DNA of 64,000 nucleotides from Pelobates cultripes (taxonomy: Eukaryota; Chordata; Amphibia; Anura; Pelobatidae), in the NCBI GenBank assembly GCA_933207985.1, contig OW240914.1:128503099-128567098 (forward strand), read 5' to 3'. Shown here in pieces: positions 21,901 through 29,785 of this stretch (the stretch's first letter is position 1; each line of letters starts with the position of its first letter). Under the pieces are notes generated by a model. The model saw only the letters and a list, made by a program, of their open reading frames with translations. It searched no databases and was not told where the DNA came from. Made by a program: the position numbers and the translations under genes.

Positions 21901-21939
21901 CGCCGCGTCATTTCCGGTGCACAAAACTCTGACTCCCAT

Positions 21940-22511
21940 CCACCTAAGCCACCAGTGGACCCCAGGGAAAGTCACACTCCTGCACCCTAAAGGTAGGAAA
22001 CAGGAGGGTGACTTAAACATTTTGTGTGTGTGTGTGTGTGTGTTTGTTTGTGTGTGTGTGTGTTTGTATGTATGTGTGTCTGTATGTATGTGCCTGTATG
22101 TGTGTGCTTGTCTGTTTGTCTGTTTGTATGTGTGTCTTGTGTGTGTGCTTGTCTGTTTGTTTGTTTGTATGTCTGTCTGTATGTGTGTCTGTCTGTATGT
22201 GTGTCTGTCTCTGTATGTGTGTGTCTGTATGTGGTTGCCTGTCTCTGTATGTATGTGTCTGTGTGCCTGTCTGTTTGTATGTGTGTCTGTGTGTCGGTCT
22301 GTATGTATGGTATGTGTCTGTGTGTCGGTCTGTATGTATATATATGTGTCTGTCTGTCTGTATGTATATATATATATATGTGCCTGTCTGTCTGTATGTG
22401 TGTGTCTGTGTCTATATGTGTGTGTGTGTGTCTGTCGGGGAGTGGAATAGGGAAGGGGGGCCACTGATAATTTTCGCACCGGGGCCCCATGGTTTGTGTG
22501 TACACCACTGT
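21940..22511. mobile_element. Microsatellite-bearing non-autonomous element
   Basis: The left part has CACCAGTGGACCCCAGGGAA and then a TAAAGGTAGGAAACAGGAGG stretch like 12310-12370. A TG/TCTG microsatellite fills 22022-22437. The right end TTTTCGCACCGGGGCCCCAT with a GTGTACACCACTG terminus matches 13340-13380. It encodes no protein. Confidence 0.55.
22022..22437 (+). repeat. TGTG/TCTG/TATG microsatellite
   Basis: Tetranucleotide-like mixtures of TGTG, TCTG and TATG for over 400 bp. All long frames on both strands here are simple-repeat artefacts. Confidence 0.95.
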
Positions 22512-22596
22512 TTGCAGCATATTTACTGAAATCAAAAGCTATTTCAATCAAACTTATAACAACATTTTAACTTTTTAAAGATTTTAACTGGTTACA

Positions 22597-23060
22597 TTAC
22601 ATTTTAACATAGGACCCCTTTTTTGATAGCAGCTTCACAAGTCTTGCATCCATTGAACTTGTGAGTTTTTGGACAATTTCTGCTTGAATTTGTTTGCAAG
22701 ATGTCAGAACAGCCTCCCAGAGCTGATGTTTGGATGTAAATTGCCTCCCACCCTCATAGATCTTTTGCTTGAGGATGCTCCAAAGGATCTCAATAGGATT
22801 GAGGTCAGGGGAGGATGGAGGCCACACCATGACTTTCTCTCCTTTTATCCCCATAGCAGCCGTTGATCCAGAGGTATTTTTTGCAGCATGAGATGGTGCA
22901 TTGTCATGCATGAAGATGGTTTTATTACGGAAAGCATAGTTCTTCCTTCTGTACCAGGGAAGAAAGTGGTCAATCAGAAACTCCACATACTTTGCAGAGG
23001 TCATCCTTACACCTTCGGGGACCCTAACGGGGGCCGACCAGCTCTCTTCCCATGATTTTG
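22597..23060 (-). pseudogene. Tc1/mariner transposase, C-terminal fragment
   Basis: The minus-strand frame (135 residues from 23004) has KTIFMHDNAPSHAAKNT and WPPSSPDLNPIEILWSILKQ. These are the second Asp and the Glu-bearing segment (DLNPIE) of the DD34E triad of Tc1-like transposases. Upstream minus-strand text to about 23060 reads on in a broken frame. The N-terminal DNA-binding part is missing, so it is a dead fragment. The same sequence appears at 40001-40319. Confidence 0.85.
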
Positions 23061-23229
23061 GCCCAAAACATCACTCCACCACCGCCTTGCTGACGTCACA
23101 GCCTTGTTGGAACAGGGTGGCCGTCCACCAACCATCCAGGGCCCACTATCCATTCCACCACCATCTTTCAGGCACTTATAATGTCTGTGTGTGTTTTTAG
23201 AGAAAGGTGTGTGTGATTACTTGAGTATC

Positions 23230-23640
23230 TGAAAGAATATCGAAAGTAATAAGCGCTCACTATTATAGTAAGGTAGCTGCAATTCACTTACAAGGAATTC
23301 CCACAACTATGAGATCTATGAATCAAAGACTTACAGGAAATGGACATTACATCAATATGCCACGTCACTTCCTATGTGACGCCTTCTACCTGAAAACCAG
23401 AAATGACTGTAGGACACACGGGAATCCACTGATGAAGATCCTGGAGGGTTTAAATAGCTGATACTGGCTTCATCTTCATTAACTTTTGAAAAAGCTTTGG
23501 CGAAACACGCCAAGTGAAGACTTTTGTTATTCCATTGAGGACTGGTAAAGTTTTTAACTGTTTTATTTACTCTTATATAGTTTTCTTTATTTGTTTTTAT
23601 TTATAATTATAACAAAGTACTTATAGTAATCTATTATTCA
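23230..23640 (+). mobile_element. PLE-type terminal sequence, relic
   Basis: The stretch has paired GTCACTTCC and GTGACGCC segments, a TTTAAATAGCTGATAC promoter-like part, and AAAGCTTTGGCGAAACACGC, the GGCGAAAC-type motif typical of Penelope-like terminal repeats in vertebrates. No coding part is attached. Boundaries are approximate; the L2 fragment starts near 23684. Confidence 0.5.
23484..23511 (+). ncRNA. Degenerate hammerhead-ribozyme-like motif
   Basis: TTTTGAAAAAGCTTTGGCGA plus AACACGCC resembles the hammerhead core of PLE terminal repeats: a CUGANGA-like block, a short GC stem II (AGC...GGC) and GAAAC. The first block is mutated (TTGAAAA), so cleavage is doubtful. The motif recurs at 40799-40826, and a better-preserved one lies at 59069-59093. 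Confidence 0.35.
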
Positions 23641-23683
23641 GTCCTTGGAATCTTTTTAATAATTTTATTCTGTACTTTATTTT

Positions 23684-24475
23684 TTGTTGATGTTGGTCCA
23701 GATCTTAATATTCTCAGGTGGGGATTGTGCCACCTTTTGCTCCATTACACTAGAGCAGGTCTTTAGTGTCTTTGACTGCCTCTCTGCTATTTCTAACTGG
23801 ATAACTGCCCACTTTCTTAAACTCAACTTGACCAAAACTGAAATTCTGGTCTTTCCTCCCTCAAGTGTTGCTACTCCTGTGTCTGTCTCCCTCCAAGTCA
23901 ACTGTGCTACAATCAGCTCCACCACACAGGCTCGCTGCCTAGGTGTTCTCTTTGACTCCGATCTCTCCTTCATGCCTCATGTTCAATCTATCGCCAAATC
24001 CTGCCGCTTCCATCTCAAAAACATTGCGCGCATCCGACCTTACTTAACGTCAGATGCGACTAAGATGCTAGTTCATTCCCCTGTTCTTTATCGCCTTGAC
24101 TACTGTAATCCACTTCTCAGTGATCTTATGTGCTCCCAACATGCGCCGTTACAGTCCATAATGAATGTGGTGGCGAGGCTCATCTTCCTGTCCACCCGCA
24201 CCTACCATGCCTCACCCTTCTGGCAGTCCCTACATTGGCTTCCTGTAAGATATAGGGCTCAATTTATAATTCTGGTTCTTGCTTTCAAATCTCTACATAA
24301 TGTTGCTCCCACCTATCTATCCTCCCTAATACACAAGTATGTCCCGTCTAGGCAGTTACGCTCTGCTGAAGACTTACGTCTATCTTCTGTCCTTACTTCT
24401 CACCCAGTCTCCACTCCTTCAAAAAAATCATTAAAAGCCCACTTCTTCATAAAAGCATATCAATTAAACTGTTAA
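23684..24475 (+). pseudogene. L2-clade RT, C-terminal part
   Basis: The 263-residue frame contains HFLKLNLTKTEILVF (end of the RT palm/thumb), ARCLGVLFDSDLSF, HLKNIARIRPYL, YRLDYCNPLLSDL, LHWLPVRYRAQF and HNVAPTYLSSLI in the order known from L2-clade elements. The endonuclease and catalytic RT core are missing because of 5' truncation, so no active protein is made. It is identical to 40999-41790. Confidence 0.88.
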
Positions 24476-24712
24476 TAGCTACTGACTGATTCCTCTCTTG
24501 CAACTGTCACTAGTCTAATACTATACTTACCTTTTGTGTCACCTTACCCCACTCCCGCTAGCATGTAAGCTCATTGATCAGGGCCCTCAACCCCTCTGTT
24601 CCTGTGTCTCCAACTTGTCTGGTTACAACTACATGTTTGTTCGTCCACCCACTGTAAAGCGCTGTGGAATATGTTGGCACTATATAAATAATAACATAAT
24701 AATAATGGTAAT
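23684..24712 (+). mobile_element. 5'-truncated L2-clade LINE
   Basis: The fragment has the RT C-terminal end, a stop at 24475, then a 3' UTR ending AAAGCGCTGTGGAATATGTT and TATATAAATAATAAC plus ATAATAATGG repeats. Short A/T-rich tandem tails of this kind are usual for L2. Confidence 0.85.
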
Positions 24713-24799
24713 ATATGTAAGTAGGATACCACTTGCATATGTACTGTCTATTGCTTACATACTATACCACAAAGGCGTGCGCAGCCTATTGCATTATAT

Positions 24800-24838
24800 A
24801 TGTATGTATGCATATATATATGTGTGTGTATGTATGTA

Positions 24839-24892
<54 letters not shown>

Positions 24893-25160
24893 TACACTGC
24901 TGTGTGGGTGAGAGTGCTGTTAGTGTGATGTGTGTGTGTGTGTGAGGGTGCTGGTAGTGTGCTATGTGGGTGAGGGTGTTTGTGTGTGTGCACATGCTTG
25001 TGAGGGTGCTGTTTGTGTGCTGTGTGTGTGTTTGTTAGGGTCCTGTTAGTGTTCTGTGGGAGGATTCTGTTTGTGTTTGTGAGGGTACTGTTAGTGTGCT
25101 GTGTGTGTGGGTCCTGTGTGTGTGCTGTATGTTTGGGTGATATGTGGAGGTAGGGGAAGA
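24800..25160. repeat. TG/TA microsatellite inside MITE
   Basis: TGTATG and TGTG runs, a TA run at 24855-24880, a CA run, then degenerate GTGAGGGTGCTGTTAGTGTG units of about 35 bp to 25130. Confidence 0.9.
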
Positions 25161-25329
25161 ATAGTTAATAAATATCCCCCCTCCCTTCTTACCTTATGTA
25201 GGGAGGGGAGACCGTGCTGCTGCCTTCCCTGGGGGTTTAGTGGAGGTGGGGGCAGGTTACTTAACACCCCCCCTCCCTTATTACCTTATGTAATCTGGGG
25301 GCTAGAGTTCACTTTCGGGAGATCTGAGC

Positions 25330-25360
25330 GTTGCCGTGGCAACACTCAAATCTCGCGAGA
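25330..25360. promoter_or_regulatory. RFX X-box palindrome and TCTCGCGAGA motif in MITE core
   Basis: GTTGCCGTGGCAAC (25330-25343) is a palindromic X-box of the kind bound by RFX factors. Eight bases downstream, TCTCGCGAGA (25351-25360) is the palindromic CpG motif bound by BANP in vertebrate promoters. The motif match is direct; function is inferred. Confidence 0.5.
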
Positions 25361-25574
25361 GGGACCCGGCGGAGCTGCTGGCAAGTGCTCCCCGGGTCCT
25401 CTCCTGCCTCCCTTACTGCCTGTGGGTCGTGAGGGGAGGCTTAGAGCAGAGCCAGCGCTCTGATAGTGCCGGCTCTGCATGAGCCGACAGAGGGGATCCT
25501 GAGATCTGCCCTGCTGGTCTCACTCCATAGGCGTGCCGCGTGGATTAGGGTGTGCCCAGGCCTATGTTATACCA

Positions 25575-25954
25575 TTGGAAGTTTCTGTTTTTGTTTCCTC
25601 TCTACATGTATTAACCCTTTTTACCTGGAGTCAAGCACACAAATCTTCAACATCATATCCATAGATAGGGATTATACCATCTAAGCCTACTATAATAGAG
25701 CTGGTTCAGCTCTCTAAAGTGTGATTGTTCCATTGGCCTAACTTCTTATCACTATACACTTATTGTTAATATGTTGCATGATTATTTGTCTCCTTTTCTG
25801 TTTTTGTCTCTCTGTTACGACACTCCAGAAGGGATTTTACAACTAATGTATGTAATTATTGAATCAGCACTGTTCAATCTTCTGTTTGTGTGATTACTTG
25901 ATGCTGTGTGTGTGTCAGGGAGGAAGTGTGTGTGTGTGTTCGTATACTGGATGT
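25575..25954. other. No gene seen
   Basis: AT-rich DNA between the MITE and the Tc1/mariner relic. It holds no frame of note. Confidence 0.5.
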
Positions 25955-26549
25955 AGTGTGACAGGTGAAGTGAAAACATTGATTATATCATTACAATCAC
26001 AGCTGTCAATGGGTGTGGGATATATTAGGTAGCAAGTGAACACTCAGTTCTTGATTTTCATGTGTGGGAAGCAGGAAAAATTGCCGAACAAAAATATCTG
26101 AGTGACTTTGACAAGGGCCAAGAAGTGATGGCTAGACAGCTGGTATCTCCGAAACAACAAGCAAGTCTTATGGGGTGTTCCCAGTATGTAGTGGTGAGTA
26201 CCTACGAAAAGTGGTGCAGGTAAGGATAACCAGTAAACCCATGGGTCATGGGCACCCAAGGTTCATTGATGCACGTAGGAAGCATAGGCTACCCCAGTGT
26301 TTCCCAAACCAGTCCTCAAGATCCACCAACAATCCAGGTTTTGTCATTATGTCCATTGGAATAAATCAGGGATTTAGATGAAGCCTGGATTGTTGGTGGA
26401 TCATGAGGTCTGATTTGGGAATCATTGGGCTAGCTTATCTAGTACGATCACACAGAAGAGGTACTGTAGCTCAACTTACTGAAAAGCCTTAATGCTGGTC
26501 ATGATAGAAAAGCATCAGGTGGTTTTAATATTGTGGCTGATCAGTGTAT
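25955..26549 (+). mobile_element. Internally deleted Tc1/mariner element, split by a MITE
   Basis: The left part carries a transposase N-terminus in one plus frame (26049-26280): YLSDFDKGQEVMARQL then MGCSQYVVVSTYEKWC, a helix-turn-helix DNA-binding region of the Tc1/mariner superfamily. After the MITE (26295-26427) the same protein resumes as LAYLVRSHRRGTVAQLTEK. The catalytic region is gone, and the right end reads TTGTGGCTGATCAGTGTA, the terminal inverted repeat. The left terminal repeat is not evident. The duplicate lies at 43270-43864. Confidence 0.65.
26295..26427. mobile_element. 133-bp fold-back MITE (CAGTGTTTCCCAAACC family)
   Basis: CAGTGTTTCCCAAACCAGTC and the right end GATTTGGGAATCATTG pair as inverted repeats, and the arms continue through ACCAACAATCCAGG and CCTGGATTGTTGGT. 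The flanks GGCTACCC (26287-26294) and GGCTAGCT (26428-26435) agree at 6 of 8. It interrupts the transposase text of the Tc1/mariner relic. Confidence 0.8.
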
Positions 26550-27840
26550 GTGTATTTGAGTTTTTATTTTATAAAGATTGATAGAATCTTTATGAAAAAC
26601 TAAGAAACTCTGCAATCAGAAAATTATACATGAGACAAAATAGGGACTGTTTTGCCTCATGTAGTCATAGATGTCCACATATGGTGAGCCATGTGTGCCC
26701 AAGCCTACCCAAATGCAGCTGTAGCAAGGGTACTTAGCGGGTGCCCAGCTAAAAAATAGTCACCTTACATATAATTAAAAAGTAACATAAGGAAAGACTT
26801 TCCAGGTGCACACTCTAATGAAATGTGCTGCAAATGCCTATGCATGTAAGAACTGATTTGTTTTTTTGTCAAAATCTAACAACAAGCAGAGCTTCCACAG
26901 CCATATCCTTGCACTTTGCAGCCAATGCTCATGTCAGCTGATGGAAATAAATATCTTCTCACAGTCTCACAGAATATTCTATTTACTCCCATTTTGTAAT
27001 CTCACATATACATAATGTACAATAATGACTTGGCTCTTGGCAGATTAAGGGGTCCAGAACTAATGACCTGGATGGAAAAGATGTCCGCTTTAAGGAGGAC
27101 ATTCTGATAAGTATATCTACCTTCCCTAAAGTGACCAGTAACTGTAACCAAAAGTCTGATTTAATGTTGAGTGAAAAAAATAAATCAAATAATTAGTTTT
27201 TGTTGCAAATTATTGTAGAAATTGGAATTATCAAAGTCAAAACATGTGTTACTGCTCCTGTAAAGAGATGTTACATCTGTATCCTGATTTTCATTTTTTA
27301 TTAATAGGAAGTGAATGTCCAGATGCCACTTTATTAGGGGTTTGTAAGAAGTATAGCCCGTGATCCCTGTGTAACTCTTGTTTGTCTATGCTCGACAATG
27401 TAGTTACGCCATTCTGAGGGTTCTTACTCTCCAGAGCATGGAATCGAGAAACTGCCCTAAAGCTGTGTAGCTGAGAGTATGCCGATTAAATAACAACTGT
27501 GTCAAACATGTTTAACTAGATCATTGCGTGCTAGACAGGTTTACCAGGAGACATTCACAGTTATAGGTCACAAGAAACTGCCTTTTCGCTAATTCCTTTT
27601 GTGTATTAGAAGATGTTCCTAAGAACATCTTATTTAACTGTACATAAGGCACTTGCTCTCAGACATAACACATAACACTCATAGGCTTTTTTTTTTCCTT
27701 ACTCAGGTGCTAGAATCTTATGCAGGGTACTCATGAAAGTGAGAATTTGTCAGGAATTCAAAATGAATATAAAGTGAAATTAAAGTTTGAGGCAAAGCTG
27801 ACTTTAGGATTTTTTTTTTTTATAGATCGTCTATTTTGTC
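26550..27840. other. No gene seen; AT-rich DNA
   Basis: No coding frame above noise and no repeat I can name. At 27846 an AAGGGACACTCCAGGCA terminus like the one at 2950-2975 (minus strand) marks a MITE end whose partner I could not find. Confidence 0.45.
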
Positions 27841-28058
27841 CTTAAAGGGACACTCCAGGCAGCTAAACAATTTAAGCTTAAAGTAAAGCTAATAAGCTGA
27901 AATATCTCAGTTAGTTTCAGCAGTGTAACCCAGCCTCATTAGCCACCGCTCTCTCACATTTCAACATGTTCCTGATTCCCAGTCTCTGAAGGGAAGGGAT
28001 TAACAGAATCTGATTAAAGATTATAACAGGTACTTCTAAAGCTTGGTTGCTTCATCTA

Positions 28059-28370
28059 AGTGCTGCTTCTAAGTGTGTGGTTGGAGATATTCTGGAGAGT
28101 GCTGCTTCTAAGTGTGTGGTTGGAGATATTCTGGAGAGTGCTGCTTCTAAGTGTGTCGTTGGAGATATTCTGGAGAGTGCTGCTTCTAAGTGTGTCGTTG
28201 GAGATATTCTGGAGAGTGCTGCTTCTAAGTGTGTGGTTGGAGATATTCTGGAGAGTGCTGCTTCTAAGTGTGTGGTTGGAGATAATCTGGAAAGTGCTGC
28301 TTCTAAGTGTGTCGTTGGAGATATTCTGGAGAGTGCTGCTTCTAAGTGTGTGGTTGGAGATAAACTGGAG
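28059..28370 (+). repeat. 39-bp VNTR, eight units, upstream of CR1 ORF1
   Basis: Exactly 312 bp, eight units of 39 bp (starting AGTGCTGCTTCTAAGTGTGT), with G/C and a few other variants. Because 39 is divisible by 3, the plus frame reads a 13-residue repeat (SAASKCVVGDILE) throughout. The second block copy (45374-45607) has six units. It probably belongs to the CR1 5' region. Confidence 0.95.
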
Positions 28371-28451
28371 GTAATCTGAGGTATTCAGCAGAGCAAAAAA
28401 AATGTAAGATTTGTTTGATTTAAATTATTCACCTCATTGAAATGGCAGACT

Positions 28452-28503
28452 TGATAAAACATCAATCCATTTGCCCCCCAAAACAAGGACAGAAAGTGCC
28501 TGT
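28452..28503 (+). repeat. 52-bp direct repeat, left copy
   Basis: TGATAAAACATCAATCCATT and following text to 28503 recur without a mismatch at 29494-29545, bracketing CR1 ORF1. Also present in copy B. Confidence 0.95.
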
Positions 28504-28770
28504 TGCAAGTTAGTTCAGTGTAATAGTTGTTATGCATTTGTTTCACGTTCCACTTTTTGGAGATTTGGATGCTGTCTAATCTGTAGACAGTTCTCTATAT
28601 TGCGACAGGAGATTGTATTTTTTAAGTCTGAGATTTGTAAATTATCTGGTAAACAAACTCAGGCTGGAACTGCTGCAAAGCCACTGCTGCAGAGACTTAC
28701 TAGGAATGGCAGATGGATTACTGTAGGATCTGGTAGACTTAGAGTTGTGGATAAAAGGCATATTGCATAG
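28471..28770 (+). pseudogene. CR1 ORF1, N-terminal Cys-rich part
   Basis: The 99-residue frame has paired cysteines (ACCKLVQCNSC and FGCCLICRQF). These recall the PHD-type zinc domain that, in CR1-like elements, comes before the esterase. A stop at 28768-28770 separates it from the esterase part, and both block copies share that stop. Zinc-finger identity is tentative because the spacing is not complete. Confidence 0.5.
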
Positions 28771-28811
28771 TCTATTGCTCTACATAATTCATTTTCTGCA
28801 CTTTCAGAGTG

Positions 28812-28930
28812 TAATGGTGTTGTGGAGACAGGCTCAGGCACTGAGGGTAGTGGTTTTGTGGAGACAGGCTCAGGCACTGAGGGTAGTAGTGCTGTGGAGA
28901 CAGGCTCAGGCAATGAGGGTAGTGGTGTTG
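28812..28930 (+). repeat. 36-bp coding VNTR in CR1 ORF1
   Basis: Three full units and one partial unit containing GAGACAGGCTCAGGCACTGA. Copy B (46049-46131) lacks one unit, which shifts the offset by exactly 36 bp. Confidence 0.85.
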
Positions 28931-29496
28931 TGGATACAGGCTTGGAGACTATGGTGAGGCCTAATAGAAAGCAGTTGTTGTTGGGGGATTCCATCATAAG
29001 ACGTGTGGAGATTGACAATGGTGGTCTTGTGAGATGTCTTCCCGGAGCTACTGCTCAAAGGGACAGGAGACGTGTTTGTAATATTGTTAGGCGAGCAAAG
29101 CAGGAAGGGGAATTGGATGTACTTGTCCATCTAGGGACAAATGACTTGGCTTGCAATGAGGTTTCAGAGGTAAAGGAAGTTTTTAGTGTTTTTCCCAATG
29201 ATATACGGCAGGTTGCTTCCACACTGTCATTCTCTGAATTTCTGCCTGTGCATAACACTCAGAACGACAGACGGATGCGTATTAGGGACTTTAACTTGAA
29301 TGGTGAATGGTGTCGGGAGCAAGGATTTGGCTTTATTTCTCATGGTAGCTTTGTTTGGAATGGAAATAAACTGTACAAAAAAGATGGTTTGCATCTTTCT
29401 CAAAAGGGAACAAATGTTCTCAGTGAGCAGTTCAGAGGTTTTGCTAGGATGTATTTAAACAAGGAGGGGGGGAAGGAGGAGGGGGCAAAAGGGTGA
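28822..29496 (+). CDS. CR1 ORF1 esterase domain (SGNH hydrolase fold)
   Basis: CR1 ORF1 proteins carry an SGNH/GDSL-type esterase of uncertain role in retrotransposition. Here the catalytic blocks are all visible: LLLGDSIIRRV (block I Ser, about residue 55), a glycine block (LPGATAQ), HLGTNDL (block III Asn, about 112) and DGLHLSQKG (block V Asp/His, about 193-198). Residues 1-40 are a 12-residue tandem repeat (ETGSGTEGSG type) encoded by the 36-bp VNTR. The frame is open upstream to the stop at 28770, so the ATG at 28822 is only a convenient start. The second copy is one repeat unit shorter. Confidence 0.8.
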   Translation: METGSGTEGSGFVETGSGTEGSSAVETGSGNEGSGVVDTGLETMVRPNRKQLLLGDSIIRRVEIDNGGLVRCLPGATAQRDRRRVCNIVRRAKQEGELDVLVHLGTNDLACNEVSEVKEVFSVFPNDIRQVASTLSFSEFLPVHNTQNDRRMRIRDFNLNGEWCREQGFGFISHGSFVWNGNKLYKKDGLHLSQKGTNVLSEQFRGFARMYLNKEGGKEEGAKG

Positions 29497-29545
29497 TAAA
29501 ACATCAATCCATTTGCCCCCCAAAACAAGGACAGAAAGTGCCTGT
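29494..29545 (+). repeat. 52-bp direct repeat, right copy
   Basis: Identical to 28452-28503. It lies between the esterase stop and the start of ORF2. Confidence 0.95.
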
Positions 29546-29580
29546 AGCAAGTGTGTTAAAAAAATGATAAGCTTAGAGTC

Positions 29581-29785
29581 ATGTCTACAAATGCTCGCAG
29601 TTTAGGGAATAAGATCCATGAACTTGTGGCAATAATGGCAACTGATAATGTAGATTTAGTCGCGGTTACTGAGACATGGTATAATGAGAAAAATGACTTG
29701 GACATAGCAATACCAGGGTACTCTTTATATAGAAAAGACAGGGAAGGCAAGAAAGAGGGAGAGTGGCCCTGTATGTGAATGATAG
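29581..29785 (+). pseudogene. CR1 ORF2 endonuclease, first part
   Basis: STNARSLGNKIHEL, VAVTETWYNE and YSLYRKDREG are the opening motifs of CR1 endonucleases, which nick target DNA. A shift near 29757 changes the frame, after which the other frame reads VALYVNDS just before the LTR insertion. The protein resumes at 30976. Confidence 0.8.

Larger units (their letters stand above)
19320..21915 (+). mobile_element. Penelope-like element (PLE) with RT and GIY-YIG remnants
   Basis: Three consecutive coding pieces in different frames spell out PLE protein order: RT start (19348-19584), RT core (19623-20918) and GIY-YIG endonuclease (about 20919-21186). AT-rich DNA follows, including a roughly 60-bp near-tandem pair around 21660-21750 (TTATAGATAYG and CTTATGCCCA motifs), then a short GC-rich end with GACGCCGCGTCATTTCCGG. 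Boundaries are estimates. Frameshifts make it inactive. Confidence 0.75.
24770..25566. mobile_element. hAT-like MITE, third copy of the CATAGGCGTG family
   Basis: The left end CAAAGGCGTGCGCAGCCTAT matches 1343 with one change. The right end CCAGGCCTATG is the shortened terminus. The flanks CTATACCA (24762-24769) and TTATACCA (25567-25574) match at 7 of 8, a hAT-size duplication. The interior holds a TG/TA microsatellite (24800-25160) and a GC-rich core (25260-25450) with regulatory-like palindromes. It is not coding. Confidence 0.8.

Noticed and set aside
21889..22551. Several long frames on both strands across 21889-22551 (up to 220 codons)
   Set aside because: They are translations of a TG/TCTG/CA microsatellite, with open frames on both strands because the repeat lacks stops.
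25466..25684. 72-codon frame near the MITE right end
   Set aside because: It crosses the MITE terminus into flanking DNA; no conserved protein.
28047..28379. 110-codon frame over the 39-bp VNTR as a gene
   Set aside because: A second plus frame is open across the same array, which shows that lack of stops follows from the repeat unit. I kept it only as a repeat and a question.
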